DNA of 64,000 nucleotides from Pseudochryseolinea flava (GTDB lineage: Bacteria; Bacteroidota; Bacteroidia; Cytophagales; Cyclobacteriaceae), in contig NZ_QMFY01000001.1 in assembly GCF_003286915.1 (NCBI RefSeq), forward strand, positions 620,001 through 684,000, read 5' to 3'. Of the stretch, positions 37,922 to 47,067 are shown one piece after another. Made by a program: the position numbers and the translations under genes. The notes beneath the pieces were generated by a model. That model searched no databases. It was not told where the DNA came from and saw only the letters and a list, made by a program, of their open reading frames with translations. Each line of letters starts with the position of its first letter. Position 1 is the first letter of the stretch.

Positions 37922-40249
37922 ATGAAAAAAATCAATCAAAAATTCAGTTTTTGTATCCTGAAAACGTTTACGGAAAAGATTTTAATAACTTTTTTCGTCT
38001 TCTATTGCTCCCAACAAATGTTCGCTCAAGTGTCTGATAATTTTGCAGATGGCAATTTTAGCAGCAATCCAATCTGGCAAGGAAATGACTCCTCATTTTC
38101 GGTAATTGGTGAGATCCTTCAGCTAACTAGTTTGCCACAGTCGGCAACCAAGTACCTGTCAACAGTCAGCAGTGCAATCAACAATGCATCGTGGGTGTGT
38201 CGTGTGCGTTTAAATTTCAATCCCTCATCATCCAATTTTGCGCGATTTTACCTTGCTTCCGATCAACCTGACCTAACCCAAGATTTAAATGGATATTTTG
38301 TCTCGCTCGGTGGATCTGACGATGAAGTCTGTCTTTATAAACAAACCGGAACGACGGTCACAAAAATTATTGATGGTCCCGATGGTGAACTCGACAACGC
38401 AAGTGTCGATGTCGCCGTGAAAGTAGAACACGATGCCAATGGCCAATGGATTCTCTCGCGCGATTTATCACGGAGTGGCCAGTTTTTAGAGATCGGTCGC
38501 GCGGACGACAACCAACATATAAAGTCGCTTTTTTCTGGCATCTACTGTCGCTTCACCACCACAAGAAGCAGTCATTTCTTCTTCGACGATTTTCAAATCA
38601 ATGGCGAACCCTACACGCCTCCTCCCGCGATCGACTATAAAGATTTAATCATCACAGAAATTTTCGCCGACCCATCGCCATCCGAACAGTTACCTGAAAG
38701 TGAGTTTATCGAACTTCTCAATCGTAGCAATAACACCATCTCATTAGAAGGCATCTCGATTTCTGATGGGACTACAACAACAAAATTCAGTGGCGATAAA
38801 GTACCCGCGGGTGAATACATCATTGTTTGTTCATCATCCAGTGCAAGTGATTATGCTCCGTTCGGAAGAGTTGTTCCCGTTGTATCGTTTCCCTCATTAC
38901 ATAACGATGGCGAGAGACTCACGCTAAAAAAGGATGAAAAATTAATTGAAGAAGTGGAGTACACAATAAAAAGCTATCATCATAATATAAAAGCCGACGG
39001 TGGATGGACACTTGAGCTAATCGATATCAACAACAAATGTAGTGATGAACGTAATTGGTCTGCGTCAGAAGATCAATCCGGCGGAACACCGGGCAAAATA
39101 AACTCCATTGCCGCCGAAAAACCAGATCGCACAGCACCTGTTGTCGAGCGCGCCGTCGCGTCAGCGGATTCTCTATTCATATCGTTTGATGAACGCATCG
39201 ACCTTCCGACAGCAGCATCTTTTTCAATTCGTCCGACGACAGAAATCCAGTCTATCCATTTTATCAATGACCGAAATAAGAAGATCGTTGTAAAAGTCGG
39301 CAAGGCATTCGAACGCGATACAAACTACGAATTGATAGTGAACAACATTAGGGATTGCAGTGGCAACCTATTGGAGAATGTAGCAGTTCAATTTGCCGTA
39401 CCTCAAGATGCCGATAGTATGGATATTGTCTTGAACGAAATCTTGTTCAACCCTCGCCCAACTGGAGTCGACTTTATCGAACTATACAACGCCTCCAAGA
39501 AACATGTTAACCTAAAAAATTGGACAATCTCAAGACAGCAGGATGGTAGAATAACCGATCAGCACGCGATCACCAACGAGGATATAATTTTTAAACCTGG
39601 CTCGTATGCACTACTCACGGTCGACGGTGATATTGTCAGCAGCGAATACGCCAATGCGAAACGTGAAAACTTTTTAGTTGTTGATGCACTCACGCCCATG
39701 AACGATGACGAAGGTGAGATCATTCTGCGGGATGCCGGAGGAAGAACGATCGACCAGTTCATGTACAACGAAACGATGCACGAACCTTTTATTAAAGATG
39801 AAGAAGGGGTGTCGCTCGAAAGGATAGAGGCAAATGCATCGACTCAATCTCCCAGCAATTGGAAATCTGCGGCTGCTACTGCTGGCTTCGGTACGCCTGG
39901 TCTAATCAACTCTATGACGAGGTCTACCGACGTTTCCGTTTCTGACAATATCAGCATTTCGCCACCGTCATTCGTTCCGCAGAATGCTCTCCAAAGCTTC
40001 ACGCAGATCCATTACAATTTTGACAAAGGTGGCTTAATCGGAAACGTAAGAATCATAGACGCAAATGGTCGACCGATACGTACACTGGCTGTCAACACGC
40101 TACTCAGTACCAACGGTTTTTTCCGTTGGGATGGTGATCGCGACGACGGTTTAAAGGCCCGCGTTGGATACTACATGGTACACGTGGAGGTGTTCGATTC
40201 TACCGGAAACGTATCTACCTATAAAGAACCCGTTGCGATTGGTTTTTAG
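37922..40249 (+). CDS. Secreted lamin-tail-domain protein with FlgD-like C-terminus
   Basis: A 775-residue protein with a signal peptide (cleavage near MFAQ) and an N-terminal lectin/LamG-like strand region (~28-230). It has two lamin-tail domains (~240-360, [12 protein letters not shown]...[11 protein letters not shown]; ~505-640, [22 protein letters not shown]) with a Big/SbsA-like Ig domain between. The C-terminus (~690-775) resembles FlgD Ig-like repeats ([13 protein letters not shown]...[16 protein letters not shown]). No T9SS sorting motif ends the protein, unlike the one at 29119. Start: ATG 37922 rather than the GTG at 37916. TACCGTTG ends five bases before the ATG. Confidence 0.85.
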   Translation: MKKINQKFSFCILKTFTEKILITFFVFYCSQQMFAQVSDNFADGNFSSNPIWQGNDSSFSVIGEILQLTSLPQSATKYLSTVSSAINNASWVCRVRLNFNPSSSNFARFYLASDQPDLTQDLNGYFVSLGGSDDEVCLYKQTGTTVTKIIDGPDGELDNASVDVAVKVEHDANGQWILSRDLSRSGQFLEIGRADDNQHIKSLFSGIYCRFTTTRSSHFFFDDFQINGEPYTPPPAIDYKDLIITEIFADPSPSEQLPESEFIELLNRSNNTISLEGISISDGTTTTKFSGDKVPAGEYIIVCSSSSASDYAPFGRVVPVVSFPSLHNDGERLTLKKDEKLIEEVEYTIKSYHHNIKADGGWTLELIDINNKCSDERNWSASEDQSGGTPGKINSIAAEKPDRTAPVVERAVASADSLFISFDERIDLPTAASFSIRPTTEIQSIHFINDRNKKIVVKVGKAFERDTNYELIVNNIRDCSGNLLENVAVQFAVPQDADSMDIVLNEILFNPRPTGVDFIELYNASKKHVNLKNWTISRQQDGRITDQHAITNEDIIFKPGSYALLTVDGDIVSSEYANAKRENFLVVDALTPMNDDEGEIILRDAGGRTIDQFMYNETMHEPFIKDEEGVSLERIEANASTQSPSNWKSAAATAGFGTPGLINSMTRSTDVSVSDNISISPPSFVPQNALQSFTQIHYNFDKGGLIGNVRIIDANGRPIRTLAVNTLLSTNGFFRWDGDRDDGLKARVGYYMVHVEVFDSTGNVSTYKEPVAIGF

Positions 40250-40965
40250 GTGCGTGACAGTTGACGCAGATATAATTGAATCGTGTTCTCCAAACCTAGA
40301 TATAAAGCATCGCAGATAAGGGCGTGGCCGATCGATACTTCATCGAGAGAAGGAATGTTGTCTGCTAAGAATTTGAGGTTATCCAAATCTAAGTCGTGAC
40401 CAGCGTTGACGCCTAGTCCGAGTTGCTTGGCAACCTTTGCGCTTTCAGCGTACGGTTTCACAGCGATGTCTCGTTGCACGGAAAATTCGCGCGCATAGGG
40501 TTCCGTGTAAAGCTCAATTCTGTCGGCGCCAATTTTTGCAGCACCTTCAACCATTCGCGGTGTAGGATCTACAAATATAGACACGCGCACACCAAGCGCT
40601 TTAATCGCTTTAGTAACGTCGGCGAGCTGAGATGCATTCGCAAGCGTATCCCATCCGGCGTTGGAGGTTATCGCTTCTGGCGGGTCGGGCACAAGGGTTG
40701 CTTGCGCTGGTTTCACCGTTCTAATGAGATCCATATATCGATCATCCGGGTAGCCTTCGATGTTAAACTCCGTTGCAACAACTGACTTTAATTTAAGCAC
40801 ATCGTCATATCGAATATGCCTTTCGTCAGGCCTTGGATGGACCGTGATTCCCTGAGCACCAAATCGTTCACAATCAATTGCTGTTTTGATTACATCCGGA
40901 TTATTTCCTCCCCGCGCATTTCGGAGTGTAGCAATTTTATTAATATTGACGCTGAGTCTGGTCAT
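40246..40965 (-). CDS. pdxJ: Pyridoxine 5'-phosphate synthase
   Basis: A 239-residue TIM-barrel enzyme forming pyridoxine 5'-phosphate from deoxyxylulose 5-phosphate and 3-amino-2-oxopropyl phosphate. Motifs: [30 protein letters not shown] (catalytic His/Arg), [36 protein letters not shown] and EVSIGHALI. Its 3' end overlaps the convergent lamin-tail gene by 4 bases. PLP made here is the cofactor of the alanine racemase domain encoded at 33495. Confidence 0.96.
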   Translation of the reverse strand: MTRLSVNINKIATLRNARGGNNPDVIKTAIDCERFGAQGITVHPRPDERHIRYDDVLKLKSVVATEFNIEGYPDDRYMDLIRTVKPAQATLVPDPPEAITSNAGWDTLANASQLADVTKAIKALGVRVSIFVDPTPRMVEGAAKIGADRIELYTEPYAREFSVQRDIAVKPYAESAKVAKQLGLGVNAGHDLDLDNLKFLADNIPSLDEVSIGHALICDALYLGLENTIQLYLRQLSRT

Positions 40966-41030
40966 GTATCTCGCGATTAAAGGTTACTTGAATTAATATT
41001 CAGCTCGAAAATAATACTAAACGGAAAACT

Positions 41031-41483
41031 ATGAGTCTCAAACAACAAATTGATGGTGATATTAAGAAAGCAATGCTGGCGAAAAACAAGGAAGAGCTTG
41101 AGGCATTGCGCGCTATCAAATCGATGATACTGTTAGCCGAGACTGAGAAAGGTGTTTCTGCTGAAATTACTGCCGACGCTGAGAATAAATTGTTGATGAA
41201 AGCCGCTAAGCAGAGGAAAGAATCAGCTGATATTTTTTCACAACAAGGGCGGAACGATTTGGCGGAACGTGAGAATCAACAACTTGAAATCATTTCTAGA
41301 TATTTACCAAAACAAATGTCGAATGAAGAGTTGGAAGTCGCATTGAAAGCATTAATTGCTGAAGTCGGTGCAAAGGGTCCGCAAGATATGGGTAAAGTGA
41401 TGGGGAACGCGAGTAAAAAATTTGCCGGTCAAGCTGATGGGAAACTCATTTCGGAATTAGTTAAAAAATTGTTGACGCCTTGA
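41031..41483 (+). CDS. GatB/YqeY domain protein
   Basis: A 150-residue helical protein of the YqeY type (SLKQQIDGDIKKAMLAKNKEELEALRAIKSMI..., KQRKESADIFSQQGRNDLAERENQQLEIISRYLPKQMS, MGKVMGNASKKFAGQADGKLISELVKKLL). The domain is related to the tail of GatB amidotransferase subunits and may contact tRNA; its role is unproven. It overlaps the next gene by 4 bases (TTGA). Confidence 0.92.
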   Translation: MSLKQQIDGDIKKAMLAKNKEELEALRAIKSMILLAETEKGVSAEITADAENKLLMKAAKQRKESADIFSQQGRNDLAERENQQLEIISRYLPKQMSNEELEVALKALIAEVGAKGPQDMGKVMGNASKKFAGQADGKLISELVKKLLTP

Positions 41484-41977
41484 GCAAAGTTGACCTTATA
41501 CTAGCCTTAATAATTTGCGCTGGAGCCTACGGTGGCTTCAAAGATGGATTTATCCTTGAGTTAATTTCTTTCTTCGCCATCGTGATCGGCGTCTTCGCCG
41601 GATTCAAACTTATGGCCTGGGGGATGGTGTACCTTGAGCGCGAATTCGTGGTTGATCCCAACGCTGCTCCTTACATCGCATTTGGTGCCGTCTTCTTTTC
41701 CGTCATATTCTTAGCCAATCTGCTGTCAAAACTTATCCGACCGAGGTTTGAAAAACCAATGCTTGGCATTGTTGATCAATCCGTTGGTGCGGCTATCGGT
41801 TTTGTTAAAACAGCTTTTATGCTCAGTATTCTCCTCTGGCTATTTACTTCCATGAAGTTTTATTTTCCAGACGGCTGGGTTAAAGGATCATGGTTGCTAC
41901 CCTTCATTGCCGATCTAGCACCTGGAACTACACACTGGCTCGCTACGTTTATACCTTTTTTTGAAGGCCTGTTTTAA
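41480..41977 (+). CDS. CvpA family membrane protein
   Basis: A 165-residue protein with four membrane helices and the CvpA pattern (VDLILALIICAGAYGGFKDGFILELISFFAIVIGVFAGF; GIVDQSVGAAIGFVKTAFMLSILLWLF). CvpA proteins are linked to colicin V production and envelope stress; the mechanism is unknown. It starts with a TTG overlapping the YqeY stop. Confidence 0.88.
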   Translation: MSKVDLILALIICAGAYGGFKDGFILELISFFAIVIGVFAGFKLMAWGMVYLEREFVVDPNAAPYIAFGAVFFSVIFLANLLSKLIRPRFEKPMLGIVDQSVGAAIGFVKTAFMLSILLWLFTSMKFYFPDGWVKGSWLLPFIADLAPGTTHWLATFIPFFEGLF

Positions 41978-42039
41978 GTTCCTTTAAATCTTTTCATTCT
42001 GAATTATTTTTTTGTTTACTTATCGCTAATAAACACATC

Positions 42040-42792
42040 ATGCCTTTAGAAGTTAAAGCAGAGAACGATTTTAAATTTGTTGACGAGGGACAGGGGCCTG
42101 TGCTGCTCCTATTACATGGACTTTTCGGTGCACTTAGTAATTGGGAGGGTGTAGTGAGTCGCTTTTCTAAAAAATATCGCGTCGTTATTCCGATGCTTCC
42201 TATTTATGAAATGCCCATACGGGAAGCTGGACTAGAAGGCCTTCGCAAATTTGTTGAGGATTTTGTCGCTTACAAGAAATTGTCTGACATGACAATCATG
42301 GGGAATAGTTTGGGAGGACATGTGGCGTTGATCTATACGTTAAAGAATGCAGAAAAAGTAAAGAAGTTGATCCTCACTGGCAGTTCTGGACTTTTTGAAG
42401 ATTCAATGGGAGGATCTTATCCAAAACGTGGAAATTACGAGTACATCCGAGAACGCGTGTCCTACACGTTTTATGATCCTAAAGTGGCTACTAAAGAACT
42501 GGTGGATGAAGTTTTTGAAACCACTAACAGCATTCCCAAATGTATGCGAATCGTGGCTATTGCAAAATCGGCCCAACGACACAACATGGCAGACGAAATT
42601 CCGAACATTAAAGCCCCAACCTTGCTCGTGTGGGGATTAAATGATACAATTACACCACCAATTGTTGCCCACGAATTCAACAGACTAATTCCATTTTCCG
42701 AACTGAAATTCATTGATAAATGCTCGCACGCACCAATGATGGAACATCCGGAAAAATTTAATGAATTGGTCGAAGACTTTTTAGCGCGCTAG
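42040..42792 (+). CDS. Alpha/beta hydrolase
   Basis: A 250-residue protein with the full triad in context: oxyanion HG in LLLLHGLFGALSNW, nucleophile Ser in MGNSLGGHVAL (~88), Asp in LLVWGLNDTITPP and His in DKCSHAPMMEHPEKF. There is no signal peptide, so it should be cytoplasmic. Substrate unknown; the fold includes esterases and C-C hydrolases. Confidence 0.92.
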   Translation: MPLEVKAENDFKFVDEGQGPVLLLLHGLFGALSNWEGVVSRFSKKYRVVIPMLPIYEMPIREAGLEGLRKFVEDFVAYKKLSDMTIMGNSLGGHVALIYTLKNAEKVKKLILTGSSGLFEDSMGGSYPKRGNYEYIRERVSYTFYDPKVATKELVDEVFETTNSIPKCMRIVAIAKSAQRHNMADEIPNIKAPTLLVWGLNDTITPPIVAHEFNRLIPFSELKFIDKCSHAPMMEHPEKFNELVEDFLAR

Positions 42793-42845
42793 CGTATATA
42801 GAGGAAATCCTCTCGGTATTGAATTTGCGTACATAAATATAAAAC

Positions 42846-43511
42846 GTGATAGCTGAAGACCTCATAAACCACATGATCCCACCCTTAAAAGGATCGGACG
42901 ATGCTCACAAAGCAATCGTTTGGATGGAGGAATTCCGCTGTAATTTTTTGCCAGTCGTCGACAACAATCTCTTACTCGGATTTATTTCCGAGGAGATCAT
43001 TCTTGAAAAAAATGACATTGAAAAAAATGTCAAAGACTTTGACTTAGTTGGACAGCAATGCTATGTGCATCTCGACACACACTTTTACGACATTCTTAAA
43101 GTAGCCGCAGAACATAAATTGCAGATGGTTGCTGTACTCACAGAAGATAACGCGTACAATGGCGTCATTACTGTGCAAGATACATTGACATCTTTCGCAC
43201 AAACGGCAGCAGTGCAGCTCCCCGGTGGAATACTGGTGCTTTCCATGAATCACGTTGACTACTCGCTGGCAGAAATTAGCAGACTCGTCGAGGAAAACCA
43301 TGCTAAAATCCTCAGTAGTATCGTGAAAGAAGATCCACTTGATCCGGGCAAGTTGCGTCTTACACTGAAGATCAACCAGAAAGATCTATCCAGAATTGTA
43401 GCAACGCTCGAACGTTTCAATTACCGAGTTATCGGTCGCTATCAGGAAAATAAACCCGTTGCTGGCGAGAAGGATCGCATCGATATGCTCTTGCGATATC
43501 TCGATATTTAA
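42846..43511 (+). CDS. CBS domain pair protein with C-terminal regulatory domain
   Basis: A 221-residue protein. Residues ~1-130 form two CBS motifs (IPPLKGSDDAHKAIVWMEEFRCNFLPVVDNN; YDILKVAAEHKLQMVAVLTEDNAYNGVITVQDTL), which bind adenine nucleotides. Residues ~140-215 resemble an ACT-like fold (GGILVLSMNHVDYSLAEISRLVEENHAKILSSIV...RIVATLERFNYRVIGRY). The start is the GTG at 42846; TGAATTTG (42820-42827) is a possible -7 element. It precedes nadK in a conserved phylum-specific order. Confidence 0.85.
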   Translation: MIAEDLINHMIPPLKGSDDAHKAIVWMEEFRCNFLPVVDNNLLLGFISEEIILEKNDIEKNVKDFDLVGQQCYVHLDTHFYDILKVAAEHKLQMVAVLTEDNAYNGVITVQDTLTSFAQTAAVQLPGGILVLSMNHVDYSLAEISRLVEENHAKILSSIVKEDPLDPGKLRLTLKINQKDLSRIVATLERFNYRVIGRYQENKPVAGEKDRIDMLLRYLDI

Positions 43512-43588
43512 GCTTGATGTTTTGCCCCTTCGCATGTGCTCCCTATCTTTAACTTAGGACATTCCTCTCATTTTTTAACTGACCTCGC

Positions 43589-44464
43589 ATGCGGCTTGCC
43601 ATCCACGGAAAAGAATTCAATAGACAATCGGCACCAGTGATCATCCGATTATTTGAAATTCTTACGATCCGGAAGATTGAATTTATTGTTTCCACAAACT
43701 TCAGTCGGTATCTCAAATCAGCCGCCTTCAAAAAATTCCGATTCAAAACATTTGAACCCGGCAACGCTTTAAAGGGCATTGATTTTTTTATCAGCATTGG
43801 TGGCGACGGCACACTACTCGAATGCGTAACCTTCATTGGAAGTAACGAGATCCCTGTGCTCGGTATCAACACCGGTAGACTCGGTTTCCTTGCTACCATC
43901 AATAAGGATGATACCGAACAGGCAATTACGCACCTCCTTTCTGGTGCATTTCGATTAGATAAGCGCGCAATATTGAAGCTTGAAACGAGCAAACCAGTAT
44001 TCGGAAAAATGAACTTTGCATTGAATGATTTTTCTGTGGTGAAAAAAGATTCATCATCGATGATCACGATTCATACTTACATCGACGGAGAATTCCTAAA
44101 TTCATACTGGGCAGATGGAATTATTGTATCCACGCCAACGGGTTCAACCGGATACTCCTTGAGTTGTGGTGGACCTTTGATTTTTCCGAGGTCGGGCAAC
44201 TTCGTGATCACGCCGGTGAGTCCACACAACTTGACGGTAAGGCCTATTGTTGTTTCCGACTCTTCCGAGATTACTTTTAGAGTTGAAGGGCGGAGTAAAA
44301 AATTTTTGGTGTCACTTGATTCAAGAATTGCTTCCGTTGACGCTTCGATTAAATTGAAAGTATCAAAAGGTAATTTTAGTGTCAACCTTATCCAATTGGA
44401 AGGACAGCACTATTTTAAAACGTTGAGGCAAAAGCTCAATTGGGGGTTGGACATCCGTAATTGA
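43589..44464 (+). CDS. nadK: NAD kinase
   Basis: A 291-residue enzyme phosphorylating NAD to NADP. It has the signature GGDGT at 71-75, followed by GINTGRLGFLATI, the NDFSVVKKDSSSMI region, WADGIIVSTPTGSTGYSLSCGGP, and ISPHNLTVRPIV-type VSPHNLTVRPIVV. Length is normal. It opens the nadK-DUF6089-DUF6089-uppS-bamA-skp-skp order. Confidence 0.96.
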   Translation: MRLAIHGKEFNRQSAPVIIRLFEILTIRKIEFIVSTNFSRYLKSAAFKKFRFKTFEPGNALKGIDFFISIGGDGTLLECVTFIGSNEIPVLGINTGRLGFLATINKDDTEQAITHLLSGAFRLDKRAILKLETSKPVFGKMNFALNDFSVVKKDSSSMITIHTYIDGEFLNSYWADGIIVSTPTGSTGYSLSCGGPLIFPRSGNFVITPVSPHNLTVRPIVVSDSSEITFRVEGRSKKFLVSLDSRIASVDASIKLKVSKGNFSVNLIQLEGQHYFKTLRQKLNWGLDIRN

Positions 44465-44472
44465 ATTTTTAG

Positions 44473-44480
44473 TATGTTTG
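44473..44480 (+). promoter_or_regulatory. -7 promoter element before the DUF6089 pair
   Basis: TATGTTTG, an exact consensus match; TTG at 44447-44449 is 23 bases upstream, slightly too far. Leader about 35 bases to the ATG at 44518. Confidence 0.4.
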
Positions 44481-44517
44481 TAGTCCGCTGATTTGTAATC
44501 ACTTAAATTCTAAATCG

Positions 44518-45579
44518 ATGAAGGTTCGCTACGTATTGCTCGTACTCGCCATGATCTTTCTAGCTGAAGAAGCAATTGCTCAGATGAATCGAAGAGCAAT
44601 CAAGAGAAACAACAAACGCATTTCGAGTTATAGAGGAAGAAAATCAACCTTCAGTAAGGATAAGGTTTATTCGATGGTAGGTCTTTCTCTTAATGCCTTG
44701 AATTACTATGGCGATCTGGCACCAAAGCCTAGTCGCTTCAGTACCGATATCTCTTTTACAAAGCCAGCAGTTGGGTTGTCATTTGGACATCGCTTCGGTC
44801 CACGCTATACGCTTACAGCTTCATTCATGTACGGTGCTTTGAAAGGGTCTGACGCATCATCAGCGGATAGAGGTGATGAGGACAACGGTATTCACCGGTC
44901 CAACAGAAACGTTTCATTTAGAAATAGAATCAAGGAGCTTTCAGTCATAGCGAGCATCGACTTGTTCGAAAATCAGGCTACGTACATCAGTCGTGTTTCA
45001 TGGACGCCATATGCATTCGCAGGTCTTTCCGTTTTTCATCATAACCCGCAGGCACAAGTTCCTGTTGCAGACATCTTCGGTGTTCCATTTGATAACGCAG
45101 GTGAGTGGGTGGATCTCCAGCCATTAGGAACCGAGGGGCAAAATGCAGACCTCGTAGACGGCGATGTGAACAAGGGTATTAGTCCATACAAAAGAATTCA
45201 GTTTGGTATACCATTTGGTATCGGAGCACGTTTTAGACTCAATCACGTGATCGATGTATCCGGAGAAATTGGTTTTAGATATACATTCACAGACTATCTT
45301 GATGATGTGAGTGGAAACTATGTTGACCTTGGTGTTTTCGGCGACGACCGACTGGCGCAGGCGATGTCGTATAGAGGATATGAAATCGCTGATGCATCTG
45401 TACTCACTGACAGTTATGTCGGAAGGGATGGTAAAACCTATACCGTCATTATGGGCCACGGACGTGAAAGCAAGCATAACATGAGAGGGAGCAAAAGTGA
45501 TAAAGATATTTTCATGGTTACGACCATTCGCGTAACCTATATTTTAGGCAAAACTTTCCATCGCGCTAAATTTAGATAA
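44518..45579 (+). CDS. DUF6089 family outer-membrane beta-barrel protein (first copy)
   Basis: A 353-residue protein with a signal peptide (cleavage near AIAQ), a basic Arg/Lys stretch (MNRRAIKRNNKRISSYRGRK), and then strand-rich sequence (MVGLSLNALNYYGDLAPKPSRFSTDISFTKPAVGLSFGHRFGPRYTL...). It ends in strands IRVTYILGKTFHRAKFR. This family lies next to uppS and bamA across Bacteroidota, suggesting a role in outer-membrane assembly, but none is shown. The stop overlaps the next start by one base (TAATG). Confidence 0.87.
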   Translation: MKVRYVLLVLAMIFLAEEAIAQMNRRAIKRNNKRISSYRGRKSTFSKDKVYSMVGLSLNALNYYGDLAPKPSRFSTDISFTKPAVGLSFGHRFGPRYTLTASFMYGALKGSDASSADRGDEDNGIHRSNRNVSFRNRIKELSVIASIDLFENQATYISRVSWTPYAFAGLSVFHHNPQAQVPVADIFGVPFDNAGEWVDLQPLGTEGQNADLVDGDVNKGISPYKRIQFGIPFGIGARFRLNHVIDVSGEIGFRYTFTDYLDDVSGNYVDLGVFGDDRLAQAMSYRGYEIADASVLTDSYVGRDGKTYTVIMGHGRESKHNMRGSKSDKDIFMVTTIRVTYILGKTFHRAKFR

Positions 45580-46265
45580 TGCGGATTATCCAACTTTCGA
45601 CCTTCCTTACGTTTTCGGCGCTCTTCGTATTTGTGACGGCAAATGCCCAACGCTCAGAAGTTGGATTTGGGCTGGGTACGTTCAATTACACTGGAGATCT
45701 CGTACGCAATTACAATTTTAAATATTCAAAGCCAGCGGCGACTGTTTTCTATCGCAATAACATCAGCACCGTTGTCAGCTTCCGAGCAGCGGTAACAGCC
45801 GGACAGATCGGAGCTTCCGAAAAACCGATTGACGCATTCGCCGCGGTGAGAGATGCCTCGTTCGACATGTTCTTATTCGAAGCGAGCACAATTATGGAAT
45901 ATCATTTTCTAAACTGGCGCGACACGAAACGGTTTGTTCGGTTTACACCTTACTTTTTTGCTGGATTCGGCCTTTTTGCAATGTCTGGAAACAACAATAA
46001 GACATCTGAGTATAGCAATATTCAACCTTCTATTCCTTTCGGAGGGGGTGTCAAATACGTTTACAATCCAAAGTGGTATCTCTCGCTAGAATTCGGTGTG
46101 AGGAAAACGTTCTTCGACTATCTTGACAATATTTCTGATGACGATCCCAGAAGAAAGTTGTATCAAAATGGAAATCCAAACGACAATGACCAATACTTCT
46201 TCTTAGGTCTCACGTTAACGCGCACCTTCTACGACATTCCTTGCCCTAAAAATCCTTACAAATAG
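45579..46265 (+). CDS. DUF6089 family outer-membrane beta-barrel protein (second copy)
   Basis: A 228-residue protein with a signal peptide (cleavage near ANAQ), then EVGFGLGTFNYTGDLVRNYNFKYSKPAATVFYRNNI. This parallels NYYGDL...SFTKPAVGLSFGHRF in the preceding gene, so the two are shortened and extended versions of one barrel. The strand YLSLEFGVRKTFFDYLDNISDD matches SGEIGFRYTFTDYLDDVS of the first copy. It ends with an unusual tail (YDIPCPKNPYK). Translation is coupled to the first copy. Confidence 0.87.
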   Translation: MRIIQLSTFLTFSALFVFVTANAQRSEVGFGLGTFNYTGDLVRNYNFKYSKPAATVFYRNNISTVVSFRAAVTAGQIGASEKPIDAFAAVRDASFDMFLFEASTIMEYHFLNWRDTKRFVRFTPYFFAGFGLFAMSGNNNKTSEYSNIQPSIPFGGGVKYVYNPKWYLSLEFGVRKTFFDYLDNISDDDPRRKLYQNGNPNDNDQYFFLGLTLTRTFYDIPCPKNPYK

Positions 46266-46299
46266 GGATCGCCCCGCCTCGCCAACCAAGCCTTTTTAC

Positions 46300-46307
46300 T
46301 ACTTTTG
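46300..46307 (+). promoter_or_regulatory. -7 promoter element abutting the uppS start
   Basis: TACTTTTG, an exact consensus match, ends seven bases before the GTG start of uppS; no clear -33. It would give a leaderless or nearly leaderless message. Confidence 0.4.
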
Positions 46308-46314
46308 CACCCTT

Positions 46315-47067
46315 GTGGCTTCCTTTAAAGAACATATAGATTATAATAATCTACCTCAGCATATTGCGGTGATTATGGACGGCAATGGCCGTTGGGCCAA
46401 AAAGAAGGGCGCGATGCGCATCTTCGGCCATAAAAATGCGATACAGGCTGTTCGCGACGTCACCGAAGGCGCCGGAGAACTCGGGATCAAATTTGTGACC
46501 CTGTACGCATTTTCAACCGAAAATTGGGGAAGACCCAAAGCCGAAGTCGAAGGATTAATGGAATTGCTCGTCAATACCCTTAAGCAAGAGATCGGCACCT
46601 TAATGGACAATCAAGTCAAGCTCTTGACGATTGGAAATACCGCTCACCTGCCCAAAGAATGCCAAGAAAATCTTCAATGGGCAATGGATAAGACCAAGCA
46701 TCATACCAAGCTCACCCTCATTCTCGCGTTGAGTTATAGTGGTCGCTGGGAGATCCTTAACGCTACAAAAGCAATCGCCGAAGACGTTAAAAACGGCAAA
46801 CTGTCGAGTGACGACATAAACGAGAAGACTTTTGAAAACTATTTGACCACTTCTAACATCCCAGATCCTGAGTTGTTAATCCGCACGAGCGGTGAGTTGA
46901 GGATCAGTAACTTTTTACTGTGGCAAATAGCGTATACTGAATTATACATCACGCCTACGCTCTGGCCGGATTTCCGAAGAGAGCATCTGTACGAGGCAAT
47001 CTGGTCCTATCAGCAACGAGAACGTCGATTTGGAAAGACCAGTGAACAAATGAACCCTGTAAGTTGA
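46315..47067 (+). CDS. uppS: Isoprenyl transferase (undecaprenyl diphosphate synthase)
   Basis: A 250-residue cis-prenyltransferase making the C55 carrier for peptidoglycan and polysaccharides. Motifs: IMDGNGRWAKKKG with catalytic Asp22, GHKNAIQAVRDVTEGAGELGIKFVTLYAFSTENWGRP, LALSYSGRWEIL and DPELLIRTSGELRISNFLLWQIAYTELYITPTLWPDF. The start is the GTG at 46315. Its TGA overlaps the bamA ATG by one base (TGATG). Confidence 0.96.
   Translation: MASFKEHIDYNNLPQHIAVIMDGNGRWAKKKGAMRIFGHKNAIQAVRDVTEGAGELGIKFVTLYAFSTENWGRPKAEVEGLMELLVNTLKQEIGTLMDNQVKLLTIGNTAHLPKECQENLQWAMDKTKHHTKLTLILALSYSGRWEILNATKAIAEDVKNGKLSSDDINEKTFENYLTTSNIPDPELLIRTSGELRISNFLLWQIAYTELYITPTLWPDFRREHLYEAIWSYQQRERRFGKTSEQMNPVS

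Noticed and set aside
42800-42813. Hairpin AGAGG-AAAT-CCTCT before the CBS gene
   Set aside because: No T-tract follows and it is short; an operator role is possible but not supported.
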